DNA of 12,345 nucleotides from an uncultured Prevotella sp. (GTDB lineage: Bacteria; Bacteroidota; Bacteroidia; Bacteroidales; Bacteroidaceae). Positions 6,070 through 12,345 of this stretch are shown here, one piece after another. The position numbers and the translations under genes were made by a program. The notes under the pieces are model-generated. The model did no database searches and was not told the DNA's origin. It worked only from the letters and a program-made list of their open reading frames with translations. The DNA lies in the NCBI GenBank assembly GCA_934203355.1, contig CAKPZC010000062.1, forward strand, positions 1-12,345, given 5' to 3'. The stretch's first letter is position 1. Every line of letters begins with the position of its first letter.

Positions 6070-6467
6070 TTGGAAACAGTGTCTCTATAAGCCGGGTTCC
6101 GTTTCTCATGCGCCATTGCTGACGCACAAGCCTTCTGTCATTTATCTACTACGCAAGTCACCCTGCGTCTCTAGCATTCTACCCTCCACCGTATCCCTAA
6201 GGAACTCGGACGGGACGCCCTCCGACGATGGTATACATGAACTTGCAGCCCCCAGATGATACAGCCCGATGATCACCCACCGGCTGGTGGTCTCTTACAC
6301 CACCTTCTCACCCTTACCACACACAAGGCGTGGCGGTTGTTTTCTTCTACCGACACCTGCCGTCGCCGACAGCTTCTATTTTAGGAAGTGGGGTTCCCTA
6401 TGCTGCCCGGACTTTCCTCTCCCGTGCCTATGCACGGCAGCGACAGAACCGAGACACTGTTTCCAAC
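6070..6467 (-). ncRNA. rnpB: RNase P RNA, bacterial type A
   Basis: This is the catalytic RNA of RNase P, which trims the 5' ends of precursor tRNAs. On the minus strand the conserved 5' core GAGGAAAGTCCGGGC lies near 6408-6422 and the conserved 3' core ACGGAACCCGGCTTATA near 6085-6101. The terminal P1 helix is a perfect pairing of GGAAACAGTGTCTC near 6464-6451 with its complement at 6085-6072, extended to 17 bp (6069-6085 with 6451-6467). The length of about 397 bases suits the family. A consensus promoter lies just upstream at 6474-6504. Past the P1 stem the minus strand is T-rich (6038-6068), which may serve in termination. It faces the helicase gene, whose stop is only 32 bp away. Confidence 0.95.
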
Positions 6468-6473
6468 GAAGTG

Positions 6474-6504
6474 CAAAGGTACTGCTATTTGGTTACAATA
6501 CAAA
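6474..6504 (-). promoter_or_regulatory. rnpB promoter
   Basis: On the minus strand TTTG (6504-6501), a 19-base spacer and TACCTTTG (6481-6474) match the Bacteroidetes TTTG-N19-TAnnTTTG consensus exactly. The predicted start, about 7 bases past the -7 box, coincides with the 5' side of the RNase P P1 helix near 6467. Confidence 0.85.
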
Positions 6505-6689
6505 ATTATTTCAAATTTATTTTACTGACACTACACCCAGAATGCCACATCTGACACCACACAATGGCATATTGAAAACAAAAGTAAAAAACTAATGCCA
6601 TATTTCTAACAGCCGTTAATATGTTAAATTAGAGTGTTAAAATGGGATAAAGATATATGCCAACATGACACTTTAACAAATATTGCGTC

Positions 6690-6697
6690 TATATTTG
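6690..6697 (+). promoter_or_regulatory. candidate -7 box for the htrA gene
   Basis: TATATTTG fits the Bacteroidetes -7 element TAnnTTTG. No good TTTG sits 19-20 bases upstream, so the match is partial; an activator or a stress sigma factor may be involved. The leader would be about 135 bases. Confidence 0.4.
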
Positions 6698-6766
6698 CAA
6701 GCGTAAAACAAGAAACTCTGTTGTTTTAACACATCAAACGCGACGAACAACCGCAATGTGTCAGAA

Positions 6767-6798
6767 TAGCAAAAAGCGTTAGCTTGGGAGTTTTGCTA
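6767..6798 (+). promoter_or_regulatory. hairpin in the htrA 5' leader
   Basis: TAGCAAAA (6767-6774) and TTTTGCTA (6791-6798) pair perfectly around 16 bases that contain a smaller AGC/GCT stem. It lies 40 bases before the start codon. It could be an mRNA structure or a binding site; its role is unknown. Confidence 0.35.
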
Positions 6799-6837
6799 CA
6801 TGAATATAATAAAAACAAGTAAAATAAACGAATAGCT

Positions 6838-8304
6838 ATGAAGAATTATTCTAAGTATTTGGTAGTGGCAATGAGCGCTTTTGCCTTTGCTTTCTCTACA
6901 GGAACATTGATTAAGGTAAACGCCACCCCAGCCGCATCGGCAGCCGTACCGGCACAACCTGTTGACCTGACTTATGCAGCAGAGAAATCATTGCCCTCGG
7001 TAGTGCATATCCTCAGCACTAAGAACTCAAAAGTGCAGACTGTCGAAGTGCAAAGCGACCCATTCTCCGACTTCTTCAGCGACCCATTCGGATTCTTCGG
7101 CAATCCACAAGGCAACGGTGGCAAACAGAAGCGCAGCGTGCGCACTCCTAAGCAGCAGGGTTCGGGTTCGGGCGTGATTATATCCACCGACGGATATATC
7201 GTGACCAACAACCACGTTGTGGCAGATGCCGACGAACTAACAGTGACACTCAACGACAACAAAGAATATTCGGCAAGAATCGTCGGCACCGACAAGACAA
7301 CCGACCTGGCACTCATCAAAATCGACGGCAAGAACCTGCCCGCTATCACTATAGCCAACAGCGAGGACATCAAGGTGGGCGAATGGGTGCTGGCAGTGGG
7401 CAACCCATTCAACCTTACCAACACCGTGACAGCTGGCATCGTTAGTGCAAAGGGACGCTCGCTCTACCAGAACGGAGTTGAGTCGTTCATACAGACCGAT
7501 GCAGCAATCAACCCAGGCAACTCGGGTGGTGCACTCGTTAATACACGCGGAGAACTCATCGGTATCAATGCCATGCTCTACTCACAAACTGGATCATTCA
7601 GCGGCTACGGATTTGCCATACCTACCTCAATTATGAATAAGGTGGTGGACGACCTCAAAAAGTATGGCACTGTGCAGCGTGCTGTTATCGGCATTGAGGG
7701 ACAGGACGTGAAGAACTATGTTGACGCACAGAAAGATCAGGGCAAGGACGTTGACCTCGGCACTATGGACGGCATCTATGTGGCAAAGGTAGCAGAAGAA
7801 AGCTCAGCCGAAGAAATTGGACTGAAGGCAGGCGACGTTATCACAGCCATCGACGGCAAGACCGTAAACAAGATGGCTGACCTGCAGGAATATCTTGCAC
7901 AGAAGCGTCCGGGCGAGAAGGTTAGCATCACATTCCTACGCGACAAGAAGAAGTCGACAAAGAGCGTGACACTGAAGAACGAGCAGGGCAACACACAGGT
8001 TATGAAGAAGGCCGACCTCGACATCCTCGGCGGAAACTTCCGCGCTATCACCGACCAGCAGAAACAACAGCTGAACATCGGCTACGGACTTGAGGTGCTC
8101 AAGGTGAACAACGGCAAATTGAAAGACGCAGGAATCACTAAGGGATTCATCATACAGAAAGTGAACGACAACACTATCAAGTCGATTGAAGACCTACAGA
8201 ACGTCGTGAAGGAAGCCTCAACAAGCAAAGACCCCGTGCTCTATATACAGGGTATCTTCCCAACTGGCAAGAAGGCATATGCAGCAGTGCCGCTTGAGGA
8301 CTAA
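6838..8304 (+). CDS. HtrA/DegQ-type periplasmic serine protease (Do family)
   Basis: This 488-residue protein degrades or holds misfolded envelope proteins. An N-terminal hydrophobic segment (about 7-29, ending near VNAT) is a signal peptide or anchor. The trypsin-like domain shows the triad His126 (IVTNNHVV), Asp156 (TTDLALIKI) and Ser229 (NPGNSGGAL). A loop rich in Phe, Gly and Asp (74-96, DPFSDFFSDPFGFFGNP) fits the regulatory LA loop of DegP/DegQ. Two PDZ domains follow, about 283-380 (GIEG...GLKAGDVITAIDG) and 400-480 (LKDAGITKGFIIQKVND). Length agrees with the family. It is a single-gene unit with a terminator at 8342-8388. Of DegP, DegQ and DegS, the double PDZ excludes DegS; I cannot separate DegP from DegQ. 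Confidence 0.95.
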   Translation: MKNYSKYLVVAMSAFAFAFSTGTLIKVNATPAASAAVPAQPVDLTYAAEKSLPSVVHILSTKNSKVQTVEVQSDPFSDFFSDPFGFFGNPQGNGGKQKRSVRTPKQQGSGSGVIISTDGYIVTNNHVVADADELTVTLNDNKEYSARIVGTDKTTDLALIKIDGKNLPAITIANSEDIKVGEWVLAVGNPFNLTNTVTAGIVSAKGRSLYQNGVESFIQTDAAINPGNSGGALVNTRGELIGINAMLYSQTGSFSGYGFAIPTSIMNKVVDDLKKYGTVQRAVIGIEGQDVKNYVDAQKDQGKDVDLGTMDGIYVAKVAEESSAEEIGLKAGDVITAIDGKTVNKMADLQEYLAQKRPGEKVSITFLRDKKKSTKSVTLKNEQGNTQVMKKADLDILGGNFRAITDQQKQQLNIGYGLEVLKVNNGKLKDAGITKGFIIQKVNDNTIKSIEDLQNVVKEASTSKDPVLYIQGIFPTGKKAYAAVPLED

Positions 8305-8341
8305 GACGACGAAGCATAAAAACAGATAACTAAAAAAAAGC

Positions 8342-8388
8342 GAGGGTGAGCCAAAAAAGGGTTATTTAATTCCTTTTGGCTCACCCTC
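8342..8388 (+). terminator. intrinsic terminator after htrA
   Basis: GAGGGTGAGCCAAAA (8342-8356) pairs with TTTTGGCTCACCCTC (8374-8388), extended by AAGG/CC with a two-base bulge, and is preceded by an A-run and followed by TTCTTGTCCTT. The stem resembles that of the terminator at 11736-11786 (13 of 15 bases of the arm). Confidence 0.8.
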
Positions 8389-8464
8389 TTCTTGTCCTTA
8401 AACAACACTATGCAACAACAAACCACTGGCATATGCTAATAAAAAAGAAATAAGTAACAAAAAA

Positions 8465-8496
8465 TTTGCGCCAACCGATATATTTGGTTAAATTTG
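8465..8496 (+). promoter_or_regulatory. rpoD promoter
   Basis: TTTG (8465-8468), a 20-base spacer and TAAATTTG (8489-8496) fit the Bacteroidetes -33/-7 consensus. An overlapping second -7-like box, TATATTTG at 8479-8486, lacks a suitably spaced TTTG. The leader to the ATG would be about 70 bases. Confidence 0.7.
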
Positions 8497-8504
8497 CAGT
8501 TGTA

Positions 8505-8520
8505 TGTGCTTCGAAGCACA
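8505..8520 (+). promoter_or_regulatory. 16-bp perfect palindrome in the rpoD leader
   Basis: TGTGCTTCGAAGCACA reads the same on both strands. It lies just past the predicted transcription start, so it could be an operator for a dimeric regulator or a short 5'-end hairpin of the mRNA. Confidence 0.45.
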
Positions 8521-8573
8521 CATCCACCCCATACCAGACCAAGAATATAATTAATATCTAAAAGCGACGCTTA

Positions 8574-9437
8574 ATGAGACAATTGAAAATCACAAAATCG
8601 ATAACGAATAGAGAAAACGCATCTCTCGACAAGTATCTTCAGGAAATTGGCCATGAAGAGTTGATTTCCGTGGAGGAAGAGGTGGAATTGGCACGACGCA
8701 TAAAGAAAGGTGACCGCAAGGCATTGGAGAAACTCACCAAGGCTAACCTACGCTTTGTTGTCTCTGTCGCCAAACAATACCAAAATCAGGGGCTTAGTCT
8801 ACCCGACCTTATCAACGAAGGCAACATAGGACTGCTCAAGGCTGCTGAAAGATTCGACGAAACTCGCGGATTCAAGTTCATCAGCTATGCTGTATGGTGG
8901 ATACGCCAAAGCATATTGCAGGCTATCGCCGAACAAAGCCGTGTAGTGAGACTGCCGCTCAACCAGGTGGGAAGCGTAAACAAAATAAACCGCATACTCA
9001 ACCAATTTGAACAAGAAAACGAGCGACGCCCAAGCATCGACGAAATCGCCGACAAAACCGACATGCCACACGACAAAATAGAGGACGTACTGAAGGTGAA
9101 CACCCATCAGGTATCGGTCGACGCACCAGTGACCGACAACGATGGGGCAAGCATGCTCGACTTCATGCAGAGCGACTCGGAACCCGAAACCGACAGCAAA
9201 CTCGTCATGGAATCGCTGCGCGAGGAGATAGCAAACGCCCTAAACGTGCTTAACGAGCGCGAACGCAATGTGGTTGAGGCTTTCTATGGCATCAACCAGT
9301 CGGAAAGCACTATGGAGGAAATAGGCAAGAAATATGGACTCACGCGTGAACGCGTGCGCCAGATACGCGAAAAGGCCATACGCAAATTGAAGCAGAACAC
9401 TAAGAACAAGATGCTTAAATCCTATTTAGGCAAGTAG
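8574..9437 (+). CDS. rpoD: primary sigma factor RpoD (sigma 70)
   Basis: This 287-residue protein directs RNA polymerase to housekeeping promoters. It starts directly with region 1.2 ([20 protein letters not shown], 17-36) and so lacks the region 1.1 found in E. coli, as is usual in Bacteroidetes. Region 2 covers about 50-122, with the core-binding [15 protein letters not shown] (76-90) and the -10-recognising [11 protein letters not shown] (102-112). Region 3 is about 130-205. Region 4.2, [20 protein letters not shown] (248-267), is the helix-turn-helix that reads the -33 element. Length agrees with the group. Its own promoter lies at 8465-8496. No promoter or terminator is evident before the next gene, so some read-through into the following cluster is possible. 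Confidence 0.97.
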   Translation: MRQLKITKSITNRENASLDKYLQEIGHEELISVEEEVELARRIKKGDRKALEKLTKANLRFVVSVAKQYQNQGLSLPDLINEGNIGLLKAAERFDETRGFKFISYAVWWIRQSILQAIAEQSRVVRLPLNQVGSVNKINRILNQFEQENERRPSIDEIADKTDMPHDKIEDVLKVNTHQVSVDAPVTDNDGASMLDFMQSDSEPETDSKLVMESLREEIANALNVLNERERNVVEAFYGINQSESTMEEIGKKYGLTRERVRQIREKAIRKLKQNTKNKMLKSYLGK

Positions 9438-9522
9438 CTGCTATCATGGGTAAAGGAACTGTAGAACCCCATCAACGCACCTGAAAAGGATAATAAAAAG
9501 AACAAATAACCACTTTTAATAA

Positions 9523-10005
9523 ATGAGAATAAGATTTTACATAGCATTGGCAGCCTTAATAATGTTGCCGACAATAATGTTTGCAGTACAAAAGAAGACA
9601 CCAGTATATATCTGCGGCTTCGCATCGTCGTTTAACGACTCAACTGTATATTTCACCGAAATTCAGCTCTTGAACGAAGCCTACACAGACAGCAAGACTG
9701 GCTTTTTGTATGCACGCGACAGCTACTCCTATCAACTGCGCGAACATCTACAGAAGAACAACGTGGCTCACCCCACATGCATCGTGTTCTTCGCAAAGAA
9801 AGGCAAAGACATAGAAAAGAAACTCGTGGCACTGAAAAAACGCTATACTACTAAAGGTAGCTACGACGTGAAATATCTAAGCATCGACGACTTCGCGTTC
9901 TCACCACTTATACCCGACGAAAGCGAACTGCACGACGCTCCGGCACAGCCTAAAGACAAGAAAGCCATAAAGGCTGCAAAGAAAGAAAAGAAAGCAAACA
10001 AATGA
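9523..10005 (+). CDS. small secreted protein of unknown function
   Basis: This 160-residue protein begins MRIRFYIALAALIMLPTIMFA, a clear signal peptide (cleavage probably after about residue 21); there is no lipobox cysteine, so it should be periplasmic or secreted rather than a lipoprotein. The mature part contains a conserved-looking FASSFNDSTVYFTEIQLL (33-50) and SKTGFLYARDSYSYQLREHL (57-76), and ends in a Lys/Ala-rich tail (142-160). I have an impression of related hypothetical proteins in Bacteroidales but know no function. Its stop overlaps the start of the kinase-like gene (ATGA at 10002-10005), so the two are translationally coupled. It could be the substrate of the downstream proteins, but this is inference. 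Confidence 0.8.
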   Translation: MRIRFYIALAALIMLPTIMFAVQKKTPVYICGFASSFNDSTVYFTEIQLLNEAYTDSKTGFLYARDSYSYQLREHLQKNNVAHPTCIVFFAKKGKDIEKKLVALKKRYTTKGSYDVKYLSIDDFAFSPLIPDESELHDAPAQPKDKKAIKAAKKEKKANK

Positions 10006-10907
10006 GCAAGAAATACACTTTCTGCATAGCAGAACATTATGTGGTTGTGGAATTTGAAGAGTCATGCAACAACAGTATAGAATTACTACCGTCATTTAAT
10101 CCTTTTATAAAGGAAGACAATGACGGTTGTCTTTTATCCGACACCCTGTTCAGCATAAAGGTTGACGACAACCTGCGTCCCATTAATCCAGAACACAGAA
10201 AACGGGTGGACACATTCGACACAGGCAACGGAATGACTGTAGTGGACAACACAAGCGACGGCGGCTATCAGTTCATCATAAATGACATCCACAACAGAAG
10301 TTGCTGTTTGCTACTATGCAACAACGACTTCACAAAAGCCACATGTGCACTGAGCGGAACAACCGAAATGAGACGTTTCGGACTCAACAACGCTATAATG
10401 ATGATGTATGCCTTCCGAGGCAGTTTCTTCAGCACACTGCTCATTCATGCCTCGCTCGTGAGAAACGATGGCTATGGCTACGCGTTTATAGCCAAAAGCG
10501 GAACAGGCAAAAGCACACACACATCGTTGTGGATGAAACACATAGAGGGATGCGACCTTATGAATGACGACAACCCCATTGTGCGCATCATCAACGACAA
10601 GGCGTTCATCTACGGTAGTCCGTGGAGCGGAAAGACTCCTTGCTACAGAAACACAAAGGCACCACTCGGAGCAATAACCAAAATAGAGCGTGCCCAACAT
10701 AACTGGGTGGAGAAAATGTCACCGACTATTGCTTTCACTCAAATACTGCCAGCCTGCTCGTCGATGAAATGGGACAACACCATATACCGCAACACCTACA
10801 ACACCGTAATAAAACTCATAGAAGTATCGCCTGGAAGCTACATGCTGCATTGTCTGCCCGACGAAGAAGCTGCAAGGGTTTGCTACGACACGATTGCAAT
10901 AAAGTAA
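10002..10907 (+). CDS. HPr-kinase/PEPCK-fold-like protein
   Basis: This 301-residue protein has a phosphate-binding loop of the HprK/P type: AFIAKSGTGKSTHTSLW (161-177), where Lys170 and Ser171 would hold ATP. The usual first glycine of the loop is alanine (Ala164). LMNDDNPIV (186-194) supplies the paired acidic residues expected for Mg2+, and GSPWSGKTP (205-213) is a further motif typical of HprK-like proteins found beside PqqD-like proteins. No HPr is encoded nearby, so the true substrate is probably not HPr. Related kinases are known to phosphorylate lasso peptide precursors and occur in SynChlorMet cassettes. It overlaps the secreted-protein gene by 4 bp and is followed after 18 bp by the peptidase-like gene. 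Fold assignment is fairly sure, activity is inferred. Confidence 0.78.
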   Translation: MSKKYTFCIAEHYVVVEFEESCNNSIELLPSFNPFIKEDNDGCLLSDTLFSIKVDDNLRPINPEHRKRVDTFDTGNGMTVVDNTSDGGYQFIINDIHNRSCCLLLCNNDFTKATCALSGTTEMRRFGLNNAIMMMYAFRGSFFSTLLIHASLVRNDGYGYAFIAKSGTGKSTHTSLWMKHIEGCDLMNDDNPIVRIINDKAFIYGSPWSGKTPCYRNTKAPLGAITKIERAQHNWVEKMSPTIAFTQILPACSSMKWDNTIYRNTYNTVIKLIEVSPGSYMLHCLPDEEAARVCYDTIAIK

Positions 10908-10925
10908 GGTTGCTTCACAAACACT

Positions 10926-11414
10926 ATGGAACAGTATTCAACAGAAAAAATAACGCAAAAGCAGTTTGCCAATAAGGACCTGATTCCGCAAATCATAGCC
11001 CTACTCAACGAGGGCCACACCGTGACACTCGGACTTAGAGGCTACAGCATGCGCCCTTTTCTCGAAGACAAGCGCGACAAAGCCCTTCTGAGAAAACACA
11101 AAACCATAGCTGTCGGTGATGTTGTGTTGGCTGAAATTCGTCCGCACACCTATGCACTGCATAGAATTATAAAAATCGAAGGCGACAACATAACACTGCG
11201 AGGCGACGGCAACCTGAACATTGAGAACTGCAAACTCAACAATATACACGGCATTGCCGAGGGTTTTTACCGCAAGGGCAGAAAAAGATTCGACTCTGTA
11301 GACGGACGCAAATGGCGCATCTACTCTTTTATATGGACAAGACTCTACCCCATCCGGCGCTACCTATTGTTTATATACAGAATGTGGCTTAAAGCTACAC
11401 ATAAAAATAACTAA
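10926..11414 (+). CDS. S24/S26 (signal-peptidase-like) serine peptidase
   Basis: This 162-residue protein resembles the catalytic core of type I signal peptidases. LRGYSMRPFL (37-46) contains the nucleophile Ser41 with the SM-P pattern, and GDVVLAE (64-70), ALHRIIKI (77-84) and LRGDGN (91-96) follow in the expected order. At the general-base position there is His79 in place of the lysine of bacterial signal peptidases, as in the SipW/SEC11 type. There is no N-terminal membrane helix; instead the C-terminus is aromatic and basic (130-159, IYSFIWTRLY and LLFIYRMW) and may attach to the membrane. It lies 18 bp after the kinase-like gene and 12 bp before the PqqD-like gene. It probably trims a peptide made or modified by this operon, which is inference. 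Confidence 0.8.
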   Translation: MEQYSTEKITQKQFANKDLIPQIIALLNEGHTVTLGLRGYSMRPFLEDKRDKALLRKHKTIAVGDVVLAEIRPHTYALHRIIKIEGDNITLRGDGNLNIENCKLNNIHGIAEGFYRKGRKRFDSVDGRKWRIYSFIWTRLYPIRRYLLFIYRMWLKATHKNN

Positions 11415-11426
11415 AATACTGGATTT

Positions 11427-11693
11427 ATGAAAACCAAGAAAGGATTTGTTTTAAGAAATGTATGCGGCGAGGACATCATCGTTGCAGAAGGAAAAGAAAA
11501 TATTGACTTCACAAAGATTATAAGCATGAACGAGAGTTCGGCTTATCTATGGAAGAACGTTGAAGGCAAGGAGTTTGACACCGAAGCATTGAAAAATCTG
11601 CTTCTCGACGAATACGAAGTAGACGAAAACACAGCAAAAACCGATGCCGAAACTATAGCAAGACAATGGCTTGAGGCAGGCATAGTGGAATAA
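11427..11693 (+). CDS. PqqD-like protein (RiPP recognition element)
   Basis: This 88-residue protein has the layout of PqqD-family peptide-binding proteins: beta strands KGFVLRNVCGEDIIVAEG (5-22), the NESSAYLWKNVEG region (35-47) and a winged-helix-like C-terminal part (51-86, helices around EALKNLLLDEY and AETIARQWLEAG). PqqD domains bind the leader peptide of ribosomally made peptides and present it to modifying enzymes. No radical SAM enzyme or obvious precursor peptide lies in the window. The gene is the last of the cluster, before a strong terminator. The family call is fairly sure; whether it serves a peptide pathway here is inference. Confidence 0.8.
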   Translation: MKTKKGFVLRNVCGEDIIVAEGKENIDFTKIISMNESSAYLWKNVEGKEFDTEALKNLLLDEYEVDENTAKTDAETIARQWLEAGIVE

Positions 11694-11705
11694 AGCCTAT
11701 ATATG

Positions 11706-11726
11706 ACTGGAACACATGATTCCAGT
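11706..11726 (+). terminator. small hairpin after the PqqD-like gene
   Basis: ACTGGAA (11706-11712) and TTCCAGT (11720-11726) pair around a 7-base loop, 13 bases past the stop of the PqqD-like gene. Alone it is weak; it probably adds to the larger terminator that follows. Confidence 0.35.
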
Positions 11727-11735
11727 AAGACGAAA

Positions 11736-11786
11736 AGGAGGGTGTGTCAAAAACAGAAGTCATTTTCTGTTTTGACACACCCTCCT
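11736..11786. terminator. bidirectional terminator between convergent operons
   Basis: Arms at 11736-11758 (AGGAGGGTGTGTCAAAAACA then GAA) and 11765-11786 pair over 22 bases with one bulged A around a 6-base loop. A-rich sequence lies on the left and T-rich sequence on the right, so it can work on both strands. It ends the kinase/peptidase/PqqD operon on the plus strand and the biotin-carrier operon on the minus strand. Confidence 0.85.
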
Positions 11787-11836
11787 TCTATATGTAAGGA
11801 TAATTCGTACTGTTACTTATGCAAATTATCCGCTTA

Positions 11837-12262
11837 TTATTCAACAACAACAAGCGGAGAATCCTCAAGCACGCTCTCGCCCTGCTTAACACAGATAGCA
11901 GTTACCTTGCCATCCTTCTCAACCTCGATGTTGTTAGCCATCTTCATTGCCTCGAGCACGATAACCGTGTCGCCAGCCTTAACCTCGTCGCCCACGGCAA
12001 CCTTAATCTCGGTAACAACACCAGGCAGCGGAGCCTTAACGGCATTGGCAGTATTAACATTGGCAGCACTTGTTGTCTCGCTTTCTTCAGCTGCAGCTGC
12101 GGGCTGACCAAGCACAACCTTCTTCTTCTCGGGCTCTGCCTCCTGCTCCATCTCGACCTTGAAAGCCTCGCCATTCACGTTTACACTGGCGATATTGCCC
12201 TCAACATCCTCAATCTGGACCTTATATTCCTGTCCGTCGATTGTATATTTAAATTCTTTCAT
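11837..12262 (-). CDS. biotin carboxyl carrier protein of a decarboxylase/carboxylase
   Basis: This 141-residue protein carries the biotin arm that moves CO2 between enzyme subunits. The N-terminal part (1-50) is followed by an Ala/Pro/Glu/Thr-rich flexible linker (about 52-75) and the biotinyl domain (76-141) with the site LEAMKMA, Lys107 being the residue that is biotinylated. I start at ATG 12262 because the preceding gene ends at 12271; an in-frame ATG at 12310 would overlap that gene and add 16 residues without family resemblance. The partner upstream resembles OadG, so the complex is probably a sodium-pumping oxaloacetate or methylmalonyl-CoA decarboxylase of the inner membrane (MmdC/OadA-biotin type). 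The terminator at 11736-11786 ends this unit. Confidence 0.93.
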   Translation of the reverse strand: MKEFKYTIDGQEYKVQIEDVEGNIASVNVNGEAFKVEMEQEAEPEKKKVVLGQPAAAAEESETTSAANVNTANAVKAPLPGVVTEIKVAVGDEVKAGDTVIVLEAMKMANNIEVEKDGKVTAICVKQGESVLEDSPLVVVE

Positions 12263-12270
12263 TTCTTTTT

Positions 12271-12345
12271 TTATGGTTTTGCTGTTAAACTTAAGAACTT
12301 GGCGTTCCACATAGTCTGACGCGGCTGTATGGTGATGAAGCCCGG
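12271..12345 (-). CDS. C-terminus of an OadG-like decarboxylase gamma subunit (partial)
   Basis: The minus-strand frame entering from the right edge encodes PGFITIQPRQTMWNAKFLSL followed by TAKP and a TAA stop at 12271-12273. The ITI...WNAK ending resembles the C-terminus of Bacteroidetes OadG-family subunits, which anchor sodium-pumping decarboxylases in the membrane, and the 8-bp gap to the biotin carrier gene suits an mmd/oad operon. Only 24 residues are visible, so the call depends largely on context. Confidence 0.55.
   Translation of the reverse strand, partial: PGFITIQPRQTMWNAKFLSLTAKP

Larger units (their letters stand above)
6505..6837. other. intergenic region between rnpB and htrA
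   Basis: No convincing coding sequence is seen here; short frames extending from the rnpB side are shadows of the RNA gene. The stretch is A/T-rich, and holds the divergent rnpB and htrA promoters at either side and a hairpin near 6767-6798 in the htrA leader. Confidence 0.6.

Noticed and set aside
6269..6595. Plus-strand open frames of 74-108 codons across 6269-6595.
   Set aside because: They lie over the RNase P RNA gene on the other strand and resemble no protein.
6720..6761. Possible H-type pseudoknot upstream of htrA (GTTGTT/AACAAC interleaved with ACACAT/ATGTGT).
   Set aside because: Arms are only 6 bp, A/T-rich and do not extend; such interleaving is expected by chance in this stretch.
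6972..7439. A 155-codon minus-strand frame within the protease gene.
   Set aside because: It is a shadow of the htrA frame, which has the full catalytic triad and PDZ domains.
11703..12319. Plus-strand open frames of 134 and 166 codons over the right end.
   Set aside because: They are antisense to the biotin carrier gene, whose biotinylation motif and operon context are clear.

Overview
The window looks like chromosomal DNA of a Bacteroidales bacterium, probably Prevotella or a close relative. The main signs are promoters of the Bacteroidetes form TTTG-N19/20-TAnnTTTG (upstream of rnpB, rpoD and an antitoxin gene), a short 287-residue primary sigma factor without region 1.1, very few Shine-Dalgarno sites, and a biotin-carrier/OadG decarboxylase pair. 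The genus is inferred from protein resemblance only; no search was run.

Positions 1-1170 are a decayed accessory region. It holds the 3' end of an unidentified gene, a polysaccharide-priming sugar transferase collapsed by an internal deletion, an internally deleted IS66-type insertion sequence, and a RelB/DinJ antitoxin whose PIN-domain toxin is cut off by the IS66 remnant. Positions 1171-6037 carry a DegT-family sugar aminotransferase, a small unknown protein, and a large DEAH-box helicase with an unassigned C-terminal half. The helicase and aminotransferase genes contain short tandem repeats inside their reading frames: several heptanucleotide arrays and, in the helicase, a 33-bp array repeated about 4.6 times.

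Positions 6070-6467 encode RNase P RNA on the minus strand, with a very clear promoter, facing the helicase. To its right are an HtrA/DegQ-type periplasmic protease with its own terminator, then rpoD. Next comes a tight co-directional cluster: a small secreted protein, an HPr-kinase-like protein, a signal-peptidase-like protein with a Ser/His rather than Ser/Lys pattern, and a PqqD-like protein. These four look like one operon and are the best candidate here for an uncharacterised, possibly peptide-modifying system. A long bidirectional terminator separates them from a convergent minus-strand operon encoding a biotin carboxyl carrier protein and the end of an OadG-like subunit of a sodium-pumping decarboxylase.

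The core right half (rnpB, htrA, rpoD, decarboxylase) is ordinary housekeeping. The left half resembles the edge of an exopolysaccharide locus undergoing decay, with unusual repeat invasion of coding sequence.
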